The notes under the pieces were generated by a model, which did not search any database, was not told the origin of the DNA, and worked only from the letters and a program-made list of their open reading frames with translations. A stretch of 5,860 nt of DNA, taken from Porticoccus sp. (GTDB lineage: Bacteria; Pseudomonadota; Gammaproteobacteria; Pseudomonadales; Porticoccaceae). The stretch is from positions 1-5,860 of the forward strand of contig DRHD01000180.1 in NCBI GenBank assembly GCA_011049795.1. Direction: 5' to 3'. Positions 1 to 5,860 of the stretch are shown in pieces. The position numbers were made by a program, and so were the translations under genes. How positions within the stretch are numbered: position 1 is the first letter of the stretch; each line of letters begins with the position of its first letter.

Positions 1-114
1 GAACAATGAAGACAGCTATACTCAGTCTATCGCCATTAGTATCTATAGAACTTTATCCAGCCAGTATTTAGCCGATAAAGACATCGCGCTAGCCAGGCAG
101 AAATTAGGTAAGGC
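1..114 (+). repeat. Inverted repeat, left arm (114 bp, perfect)
   Basis: Base n in this arm is complementary to base 464-n throughout, checked in ten-base blocks from 1/463 to 114/350, with the first mismatch at 115/349. The arm starts at the first base of the window, so its outer limit is unknown and it may extend further. It encodes part of a PrsT TPR region on the plus strand. Confidence 0.97.
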
Positions 115-421
115 GCTGGAAATATCACCGGACAACCCACGCCTATTAAGTGATTTAGTCTCGCTTGAAATTATTGAAGAAAACTACGACGAAGCCAGTA
201 AACTTGCCTCGCAAATTGAAGCGATCCTTCCTGATAACACCATTGCCAATTATCTTCGCGGCCAGATATACGCCGCTCAGAAACAGTGGCCACAGGCAAT
301 CAATCAACTGGAACTCGCCTGGAAATCCCGGCCGAACGATGCAACGGCAGCCTTACCTAATTTCTGCCTGGCTAGCGCGATGTCTTTATCGGCTAAATAC
401 TGGCTGGATAAAGTTCTATAG
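2..421 (+). pseudogene. prsT: Internal fragment of prsT in inverted orientation (open at the window edge)
   Basis: This frame is open from the left edge and has no start codon. Its first 38 codons repeat the sequence that the minus-strand prsT encodes at about residues 624-661 (NNEDSYTQSIAISIYRTLSS and onward). Codons from 116 to 349 then add 78 residues of well-formed TPR sequence, such as NYLRGQIYAAQKQWPQAI and a following P-N turn. This is what one expects after residue 661 of PrsT, so 2-349 looks like the true continuation of the gene in fold-back orientation. From 350 the frame enters the antisense of the repeat arm, and its last 23 residues before TAG at 419-421 have no TPR character. 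I read this as a fragment created by the inverted repeat and not as a separate gene. Joining 661 residues from the minus strand to these 78 gives 739 residues of PrsT with no natural stop. Confidence 0.8.
115..349 (+). other. Unique 235-bp loop between the inverted-repeat arms, carrying further prsT coding sequence
   Basis: The loop has no second copy in the window. It codes in frame with the left arm on the plus strand for 78 TPR-like residues (LEISPDNPRLL at the start). Antisense reading of its right end gives the spurious 14-residue tail of the minus-strand ORF. If the loop were inverted between the arms, the minus-strand prsT frame would read through it and end about 23 codons later in the antisense of the left arm. 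Confidence 0.85.
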
Positions 422-2331
422 ATACTAATGGCGATAGACTGAGTATAGCTGTCTTCATTGTTCAGGCTTATGGCTTTGTCGATATAAGCCTCCGCTTTGT
501 CGATGTTAGACTGGCGGGCATAATACTCTGCTAGGACCGTCAAGAGCGTGTGGTTAGCATTTTCTGCGTTGGCGCTAGCCGTTAATTCGGTAATAATTTT
601 ATCACCGTCTTTTCTTGCTTCAAAACTGCTGATCAGGCCTTTATAGGCTTTTGATCCCAGCGGGGCGATAACGATAACTTTCCTGAAGTTGGTTTCGGCC
701 TGCGCCCACTGCTCGTTGGCCAGATTGAGTTGCCCAAGGCTAAATATCGCGGTGGTATTATTATTGTCAAGGGCGACGGCTTTACGGAAATATTTTTCGG
801 CGTTGTCTTTATCCTTCAGAGCGAGGCTGACGCTGGCTGCCAGAATATATACGCTGGGGTCGTTTGGGGATTGGTCCATAAATTGTTGGGAGAGTTTTAT
901 TGCTTGATCATTGTCCTGATTTTGTAACAAGGCGCGTAGGTAATTGTTTTGAATGGCTGGGTCGTTCGGGGTTTTGCTCAATGCGCTATTAAATTGTGCG
1001 TAGGCTTGCTCGGGTTTTTCAAGGGCCAAATAATGGCGGGCCAGAACGAGATGTAGCTTGGCTCGTGAAGGGTCTAGTGCCAGTGCTTTTTGTAGGGCGA
1101 TAGCGCCGCGCACATCTTTTGCGTCGGTGCTGAGGATGGCCAAGCCGTAAATAGCATTAATGCCTGGGTCATCAGGGCGTGTTTCTAGTGCGCTACTCAA
1201 TAACTTTTCGGCTTTTTCCGGCTGCTGTAATCGTATTTGTGCGAGAGCTGTTGAGCTAATTACCATTGTGGAGGCTGTTTCAATGTCGATATTTTTTTCT
1301 AACAGACCTTCGGCTTCGGACATATCACCTTGCTGATAGTTAACCATGCCGAGTAATAGGCCGCTTAAATTATTGTTGGGGTGCTGCTCATATAAATCCA
1401 GTAATAATTTTTCTGCCTCTTGCAGGTTTCCTGCTCGGTAAAGCGACAGCGCCTCGTTAAATTTTTGTTCGGCCCTATGTGCTTCGGGGTTAGCTTCGGC
1501 CAGTATTTTGGAATAGATAAGCGCTTCACTTGAGCGGCCAGTTTGTGTCAGTATGCCAGCGAGTTGTCGGAGGATTTTTGATTTCAAGGGGGTGATAACA
1601 TCACTTTGAGGTAAATAGCTTAAGGCGTCAGAGAGAAATTTTTCTGTGCCCTCTAAATCGTTTTCCATGTAGGCTATTTGCGCGCTTAAAAATAGTACTT
1701 CAGAACTTTGACTGTTTTGCTCAAGTAGTCGAGTAATGGCAGTTTGAGCGTCTGCCAAGCGGTTGTCAGTCAGGCTTGTTCGAATAATGCCCAGCTGAGC
1801 ATCGAGATTATTTGGGTCGCTTGCCAGTACTTGTTCGAATAGCGTGATGGCTTGTTGGTGTTTCTTCAAACCTGCCATAGTCCGGGCTTGTAGTAGTCTG
1901 TATGTATTGTTTTGTTTGTTGCTGGATTTTTCTAGTAGCTGTTGAGCCGAAACAAACTTACCGCTTAAAATATAGGCCTCTGCCAGCGTGAGGTTAACGG
2001 CTTCCGGGTACTTGTCGAGAATAGATTCTAATGCAGTTACTGACGAGGCAGTGTTGCCCAGTTGATTGTATATTTTAGCCAGCGTTACATAGCCATCGGC
2101 GCTGTTGGGTGCATATTTTATGACATTGCGTGCCTCAATTATCGCTGCACGAAACTGACCTTGTTGAAAGTAGGCGTTAGCCGTGATGAGGTGATTTTTA
2201 GCGAGTTCGGCATTGTCAGTTTGTTGGTCGGTGCAGCCACCCAGGGCTAGTAATGCAATTAGAATTAATCTAGCGCAATGCTTGCTGGCGTAATTGGCCG
2301 CTTGTGAAAAGTACGTCATTGAAATATGCAT
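304..2331 (-). CDS. prsT: PEP-CTERM system TPR-repeat lipoprotein PrsT, 3' end broken by an inverted repeat
   Basis: The protein is a large periplasm-facing lipoprotein built from tandem tetratricopeptide repeats. Members of this family accompany exosortase/PEP-CTERM exopolysaccharide loci and probably act as a scaffold in EPS assembly or export; the exact role is not shown here. The N-terminus has a basic stretch, a hydrophobic helix (about residues 21-31) and a lipobox LGGC with the acylated Cys at 33. TPR units follow almost without break from about residue 45, for example AYFQQGQFRAAI at 53-64 and the P-N loop endings of successive repeats. The first ATG is preferred because AAGGA lies 5 bases upstream; Met5 is a weaker alternative. 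It starts 37 bases after prsR, so it is probably cotranscribed with it. Residues 1-661 are credible. The last 14 (AVASFGRDFQASSS) are antisense of real prsT sequence across an inverted-repeat junction at 349/350. Family members are usually near 900 residues, so this 675-residue ORF is a truncated chimera. Confidence 0.9.
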   Translation of the reverse strand: MHISMTYFSQAANYASKHCARLILIALLALGGCTDQQTDNAELAKNHLITANAYFQQGQFRAAIIEARNVIKYAPNSADGYVTLAKIYNQLGNTASSVTALESILDKYPEAVNLTLAEAYILSGKFVSAQQLLEKSSNKQNNTYRLLQARTMAGLKKHQQAITLFEQVLASDPNNLDAQLGIIRTSLTDNRLADAQTAITRLLEQNSQSSEVLFLSAQIAYMENDLEGTEKFLSDALSYLPQSDVITPLKSKILRQLAGILTQTGRSSEALIYSKILAEANPEAHRAEQKFNEALSLYRAGNLQEAEKLLLDLYEQHPNNNLSGLLLGMVNYQQGDMSEAEGLLEKNIDIETASTMVISSTALAQIRLQQPEKAEKLLSSALETRPDDPGINAIYGLAILSTDAKDVRGAIALQKALALDPSRAKLHLVLARHYLALEKPEQAYAQFNSALSKTPNDPAIQNNYLRALLQNQDNDQAIKLSQQFMDQSPNDPSVYILAASVSLALKDKDNAEKYFRKAVALDNNNTTAIFSLGQLNLANEQWAQAETNFRKVIVIAPLGSKAYKGLISSFEARKDGDKIITELTASANAENANHTLLTVLAEYYARQSNIDKAEAYIDKAISLNNEDSYTQSIAISIYRTLSSQYLADKDIALARQKLGKAAVASFGRDFQASSS
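350..463 (-). repeat. Inverted repeat, right arm (114 bp, perfect)
   Basis: This is the exact reverse complement of bases 1-114. It lies inside the minus-strand prsT ORF, where it encodes about residues 624-661. To its right the gene runs on without interruption, so this arm sits in its natural context. The junction to foreign orientation is on its left side, at 349/350. Confidence 0.97.
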
Positions 2332-2336
2332 AGCTA

Positions 2337-2341
2337 TCCTT
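2337..2341 (-). promoter_or_regulatory. Ribosome binding site of prsT
   Basis: The coding strand reads AAGGA followed by 5 bases (TAGCT) and then ATG. This supports the first ATG at 2331 over the in-frame ATG four codons later. The rest of the 37-base prsR-prsT gap is AT-rich and shows no hairpin terminator. Confidence 0.7.
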
Positions 2342-2368
2342 TTTATTTTCTTTAAATATCTCTGTATT

Positions 2369-3721
2369 TTAAATGTTCAAATTATATTTTTTAACTAAGT
2401 CGTACAGGGTGGGGCGGGTAATGCCTAACAGTTTAGCTGCGGCTGAATAATTACCATCGGTCATGGAGAGTGCGCGTTTGATGGCGCTTTTTTCTGCATT
2501 CTGGCGCACTTGACGAAGGTTGATAGAAAAACTTTCCGGGTTGCTAATGGTGAGATCGGCAGGGGTGATCTGTTTGCCGTCGCACATAATGATAGCACGC
2601 TTGATTTTATTTTCCATTTCTCGAATATTGCCCGGCCAGCGATAGGCTTCGATCGCTTGGGTGGCTTCGGTTGAGAAACTGGTGGCTTTGCTATTGTGTT
2701 CGGCGCTCATGCTTTCAAAGAAGTGACGAGCCAGTAAAATTTTGTCTCCCTCCCTTTCTCTTAGTGGTGGTATGTTGATGACCATCTCACAAATTCGATA
2801 ATAGAGATCTTCCCTGAATGTACCTTCTGCTACCATCTCTTCTAAATGTTTATTGGTGGCGCAAACAACCCGGACATCGACGGGAATTTCTTCCCTGCCG
2901 CCGACGCGTTCGATGGTGCGTTCTTGTAAGAATCGTAATAGTTTGGCCTGCAGCTGGAGTGGCATATCCCCAATTTCATCGAGGAAGAGAGTACCTCCCT
3001 GAGCAACTTCGACTTTACCGATAGTCAGTTTGTTGGCGCCGGTAAATGAACCTTTCTCATAACCAAATAACTCACTTTCCATCAGGTTTTCAGGAACGGC
3101 CGCGCAGTTAATAGGCACAAAGCGATGCTCTTTGCGAGGGCTTAGGTTGTGAATGGCCTTGGCGAAGACTTCTTTACCGGTTCCGCTCTCCCCCAATAAG
3201 GTACAAGTGACGGTAGTCGGTGCAACTTTTTCGATAGTGCTGCAGATGCGTAACATTTCTGGGTCGGTGGCTATAATGCCGTCGAGTGGCGATGTTTGCT
3301 CGTTGTATAGTTTGCGGTTTTGCTCTTCCAGCGAGTGCATTTGATAGGCGCGTTGCACTATCAAATCCAGTGTTTCGGTATTGATGGGTTTTTGGTAGAA
3401 ATCGTATGCGCCAAGGGCTACGGCTCTAACTGCATTCTCATAATCATGGTTGCCAGTGACAACGATGATTTTTGAGGCGGGAGAAATAGAGCTGATTTCC
3501 TGAACGGTTTTAAAACCTTCCTCAACCCCTTCTTCGTCCGGCGGTAGGCCAAGATCTTGTAGGATGACTGCAGGCTCATGCTGGCGCACGGCGGCAATTG
3601 CCGCTTCGCGATCTCCGGCTATCACCACATTGTATTGGTCAAAGTGCCAGCGCAATTGGCTTTGTAAACCCACGTCGTCTTCAACGATTAACAGGGTTTT
3701 AATGGCTTCGTTTTTACTCAT
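2369..3721 (-). CDS. prsR: PEP-CTERM-box sigma-54-dependent response regulator PrsR
   Basis: This 450-residue protein has the three-part NtrC-type layout. Residues about 9-125 form a receiver domain with acidic pair D15/D16, phosphoacceptor D56 (in QDLGLPPD), T89 and K111. A AAA+ sigma-54 interaction domain follows at about 148-380: Walker A GESGTGKE at 177-184, sigma-54 contact loop GSFTGA at 224-229, Walker B GGTLFLDE at 242-249, the FREDLYYR region with arginine fingers at 302-309, and sensor II WPGNIREMEN at 362-371. A Fis-type helix-turn-helix ends the protein (SAAAKLLGITRPTLYDLVKK, 426-445). The QDLGLPPDEEG receiver motif and the neighbours point to the PrsR family, which acts on sigma-54 promoters of EPS and PEP-CTERM genes; PrsK next door is the expected kinase. 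The start is fixed by the receiver domain, but no clear Shine-Dalgarno precedes it. It begins 16 bases after prsK ends, suggesting coupled translation. The contact loop has Ser where most family members have Ala. Confidence 0.96.
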   Translation of the reverse strand: MSKNEAIKTLLIVEDDVGLQSQLRWHFDQYNVVIAGDREAAIAAVRQHEPAVILQDLGLPPDEEGVEEGFKTVQEISSISPASKIIVVTGNHDYENAVRAVALGAYDFYQKPINTETLDLIVQRAYQMHSLEEQNRKLYNEQTSPLDGIIATDPEMLRICSTIEKVAPTTVTCTLLGESGTGKEVFAKAIHNLSPRKEHRFVPINCAAVPENLMESELFGYEKGSFTGANKLTIGKVEVAQGGTLFLDEIGDMPLQLQAKLLRFLQERTIERVGGREEIPVDVRVVCATNKHLEEMVAEGTFREDLYYRICEMVINIPPLREREGDKILLARHFFESMSAEHNSKATSFSTEATQAIEAYRWPGNIREMENKIKRAIIMCDGKQITPADLTISNPESFSINLRQVRQNAEKSAIKRALSMTDGNYSAAAKLLGITRPTLYDLVKKYNLNI

Positions 3722-3737
3722 AAGAAATTCATATCAG

Positions 3738-5786
3738 TTATATGGCGTTGGCCGGAATGGAAATGGTAAATGTCGTACCTTCATTGGGCACGCTATCAAC
3801 ATTGACGCTGCCGCCAAGACTGGAGACGAATTCACGGGTTTGATATACACCTATGCCCATGCCTTTTCCTGACTTGGTAGTTTCGAAGGGTTTGAACAGG
3901 CGATGGCGAATAAACTCTTCGTCCATGCCGGTACCGTTGTCTTCAATGGTAATGATGGCATTTTTATCCTCTTGGCGTAAAGTCACATCCACAAAGCCGT
4001 TGCTGTTGGTCGCTTCCTGGGCGTTTTTAATGATGTTTGCCAGAGTCATAATTAACTGGTCTGGGTCGGCAACGACTTTTGCATCTCTGCTATCCAGTCG
4101 AAGCGAGGGGGTGGGTTTGTTCTCCTGGCATTTTTTGGAGGCTTCCATCAGTATTTTGTGCAACTCCAGGCTTCTGATTTCGCTCGCTTCTTGTTGCTGA
4201 AGTTTACGTAATAAATTGCTCATGCGACTGACTGAATTATCAATGGTTTTAATGGCATCTTCAACAAAGGCAGGGTTCTCTTTGTGTTTGGCGGCGTTTT
4301 CTACCACCAGCGCTTGTTGTGCAATAAGATTTTTCAGATCGTGCATGATAAAAGCGGTCAGTTTGTTAAAGGCATCAAACTGTTTGGACTGGGCTAATTG
4401 CTCGGCTGCTTCGTGACGATCCAGATAGCTGGCAACTTGGCGGCCGACGGTTTTTAACAGGTCCAAATCTTCCCAGGTTAGGCTGGCATCATGGGGGGGT
4501 TTGGTAAGAATAATAAACCCTAGTAGTTTTTTTTCTGTCAGTAGGGGTAGTACCAGCCACAGCTTTGGAATGTCATAAATCCACGGTGGTAGTTGGCTGT
4601 TTTCGTTATTGAGTGCTGCTTTGTTGGTGGCGTAGGGCGAAAATACCCACTCTTGATCGATCATGGTTTTGCAAAAAGGGGTATTGATTTGTTCGGTCGT
4701 GGATGTATCCGGCAGAGCCATGTTGTAGGCTTGAATGGGTCGATAAGCACCATAGCTCTCTAGCCATAGGCAGCCACCTTCGCTTTTAAAGATGGAGGCT
4801 ACGGTTTTAATCGCGCGTTCATTGAAATTTTCTTGGATGTTCGGTTGGGTTAGGGAGTTAATCAGGCGTAACCACTCTACTCGATAATCATATTTGTGGC
4901 GGAAGAAGTGTTTGTTGATCCAAACATTGAGTCGTGAGCGGATAGTGCTGGAGACAAAGAGTCCGGTAATGGACAGAAAAGCGCTGAACAAGACGACGAC
5001 TTGAACCACGTTGCCCCAGCGTCCACCATAAAGTTGTACATAGTAGCCGCCGATAGCAATTAAGGCGAGAAAGCCTCCGGCTACCGACATGCTCGTCGTA
5101 TAAAAAACGACGGGGCGAGATACGGAGAGTGCTGCCCGCTGAGACTTTTGACTTGCCAGAGTCAGTGCGCCCGCTACTAATACCAGCGCGGCGAGCCCGT
5201 TTGTTGCGCCGCGAGATTGCCACAGCCCCAAGTCGATCTGGTTGAAAATCAGACTATAGGAAAAAAGATAAATGTCATAAGAGAACATGGCGCCAATAGC
5301 AATGCTGAGCAGTTTCATCAAGCGGTGCTGGTTGGCGTTTCGGTAAAGCTGTTCAACCGAGACTAAGCCTACTATGGAGAGAATCAGATTATTCCAAATA
5401 AGCAGATCGCTGTCTTGAACTAGCGGCTGCTTCAGTATCATCAAACCGAGCAATATGCAGAGGCTGAGTAGCCATGCACCGTGAAGGGAGTATCTGAACT
5501 TGGCCTCTAATTTCTGGCCAACCGTGAACTGTAAGGAGGCTAGAAGGGCGCTTGTCCATGCACCGTAGCGCAGAGTTTCAAGCAGTAATAACTGTTCTCG
5601 GCTAAGGTTGTAGTTCTGGTAGTTGGCGGCAATAGCGAAATGCCATATCACGGAAGTAAGGCTGGCAATCACCAGCGAGGGGTGAATTAATTTCTGCTTC
5701 CATAGATAGATAAAGACAAGTGTCAGTATGACGAATATAGCGCCACCGCCCGAGTAACTCATGTAGGCGATATAGTTTTCTTCCAT
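3738..5786 (-). CDS. prsK: PEP-CTERM system membrane histidine kinase PrsK
   Basis: This 682-residue sensor kinase sits in the inner membrane and should phosphorylate PrsR. The N-terminal third is hydrophobic, with about nine membrane helices near residues 14-29, 37-55, 76-90, 104-119, 129-145, 158-181, 197-211, 230-250 and 258-279. The family-like stretch FFRHKYDYRVEW (294-305) leads into a GAF-like domain at about 320-465. The dimerisation/phosphoacceptor helix carries MHDLKNLIAQQ with His482. The ATPase domain shows the N box NIIKNAQEA (584-592), G1 DNGTGM (616-621), an F box around FKPFETTKSGKG (631-642) and G2 GKGMGIG (640-646). The long membrane part, GAF-like domain and HDLKN-type H box match PrsK of exosortase loci. 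All catalytic motifs are intact. The sensed signal is unknown. The first ATG (5786) lacks a good Shine-Dalgarno; Met9 (5762) is a possible alternative start, and both leave the first helix whole. Confidence 0.95.
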   Translation of the reverse strand: MEENYIAYMSYSGGGAIFVILTLVFIYLWKQKLIHPSLVIASLTSVIWHFAIAANYQNYNLSREQLLLLETLRYGAWTSALLASLQFTVGQKLEAKFRYSLHGAWLLSLCILLGLMILKQPLVQDSDLLIWNNLILSIVGLVSVEQLYRNANQHRLMKLLSIAIGAMFSYDIYLFSYSLIFNQIDLGLWQSRGATNGLAALVLVAGALTLASQKSQRAALSVSRPVVFYTTSMSVAGGFLALIAIGGYYVQLYGGRWGNVVQVVVLFSAFLSITGLFVSSTIRSRLNVWINKHFFRHKYDYRVEWLRLINSLTQPNIQENFNERAIKTVASIFKSEGGCLWLESYGAYRPIQAYNMALPDTSTTEQINTPFCKTMIDQEWVFSPYATNKAALNNENSQLPPWIYDIPKLWLVLPLLTEKKLLGFIILTKPPHDASLTWEDLDLLKTVGRQVASYLDRHEAAEQLAQSKQFDAFNKLTAFIMHDLKNLIAQQALVVENAAKHKENPAFVEDAIKTIDNSVSRMSNLLRKLQQQEASEIRSLELHKILMEASKKCQENKPTPSLRLDSRDAKVVADPDQLIMTLANIIKNAQEATNSNGFVDVTLRQEDKNAIITIEDNGTGMDEEFIRHRLFKPFETTKSGKGMGIGVYQTREFVSSLGGSVNVDSVPNEGTTFTISIPANAI

Positions 5787-5822
5787 AAAGGGTGGTTTGC
5801 TTGTTGAGTGGTTGTGGGTGCT
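5787..5822 (-). other. prsK leader, no clear control element
   Basis: This short gap upstream of prsK has no strong Shine-Dalgarno and no -24/-12 (GG-N10-GC) sigma-54 element matching the usual TGGCAC/TTGC pattern. I also see no convincing -35/-10 pair and no terminator hairpin. Transcription of prsK therefore probably begins to the right of the window. Confidence 0.35.
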
Positions 5823-5858
5823 TTATTGGTCTTGTTTTACTTGGCCACGCAGCTTATA
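5823..5858 (-). CDS. Possible last codons of an upstream gene (partial, uncertain)
   Basis: On the minus strand one frame reads YKLRGQVKQDQ and then TAA at 5823-5825, ending 36 bases before prsK. This could be the C-terminus of a gene in the same operon. Another frame is open from the right edge to a TAA at 5837-5839, so the choice is not secure. Eleven codons are too few to name a product. Confidence 0.2.
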   Translation of the reverse strand, partial: YKLRGQVKQDQ

Positions 5859-5860
5859 AA

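Noticed and set aside
165..428. Plus-strand open frame of 87 codons across the inverted repeat
   Set aside because: It is out of frame with the TPR-coding frame 2-349 on the same strand, starts inside it and has no recognisable domain; it is a shadow.
2332..2368. AT-rich prsR-prsT gap as a promoter or terminator
   Set aside because: I see no -24/-12 pair, no convincing -35/-10 spacing and no stem-loop with a T run; it looks like a plain operon gap with a ribosome binding site.
3853..4200. Plus-strand 115-codon open frame opposite prsK
   Set aside because: It lies antisense to the conserved ATPase domain of prsK and its translation shows no domain or signal; it is a shadow of the real gene.
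4493..4499. Seven-G run (seven C on the coding strand) inside prsK, possible slippage tract
   Set aside because: It encodes ordinary Pro-Pro in the GAF-like region, the frame is intact on both sides, and seven bases is short for a phase-variable tract.
4527..4534. Eight-A run on the coding strand of prsK, possible programmed frameshift site
   Set aside because: It encodes Lys-Lys between well-formed protein segments, with no downstream hairpin noted and no need for a frameshift to complete the protein.
4888..5223. Minus-strand 111-codon frame, rich in Arg and Ser, within prsK
   Set aside because: It overlaps the last membrane helices of prsK in another frame and has the composition of an out-of-frame translation.

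Overview
The window holds one leftward (minus-strand) gene cluster that reads as the regulatory block of a PEP-CTERM/exosortase exopolysaccharide system. From right to left it carries prsK (membrane histidine kinase, 3738-5786), prsR (sigma-54-type response regulator, 2369-3721) and prsT (TPR-repeat lipoprotein, 304-2331, damaged at its 3' end). The gaps are 16 and 37 bases, with no terminator or clear internal promoter, so an operon is likely. The set is typical of Gram-negative, EPS-producing Proteobacteria. Moderate GC, the lipoprotein signal and protein style fit a gammaproteobacterium, but that placement is an inference.

By family knowledge, PrsK senses an unknown cue through a multi-helix membrane region and a GAF-like domain and phosphorylates PrsR. 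PrsR then activates sigma-54 promoters, expected to lie in front of EPS and PEP-CTERM protein genes. PrsT is an outer-membrane-type lipoprotein with many TPRs, probably part of EPS assembly or export. No exosortase, glycosyltransferase or PEP-CTERM substrate lies in the window. The rightmost 74 bases hold only the prsK leader and perhaps the last codons of an upstream gene.

The most notable structure is at the left edge. Bases 1-114 are a perfect reverse complement of bases 350-463, around a unique 235-base loop (115-349). Both arms encode the same piece of PrsT, in opposite directions. The plus-strand frame 2-349 continues into good TPR sequence, so it is the authentic continuation of prsT, folded back. 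The minus-strand ORF instead runs from the arm into the antisense of that loop and stops after 14 meaningless residues. The annotated 675-residue PrsT is therefore a truncated chimera: residues 1-661 are real, and the next 78 residues can be recovered from the plus strand (739 in all, still without a natural stop). Because the inverted copy runs exactly to base 1, a fold-back chimera at a contig end (amplification or assembly) is the simplest explanation. A real inverted duplication or an invertible segment is less likely.

No RNA gene, CRISPR array, insertion sequence or convincing new system was seen.
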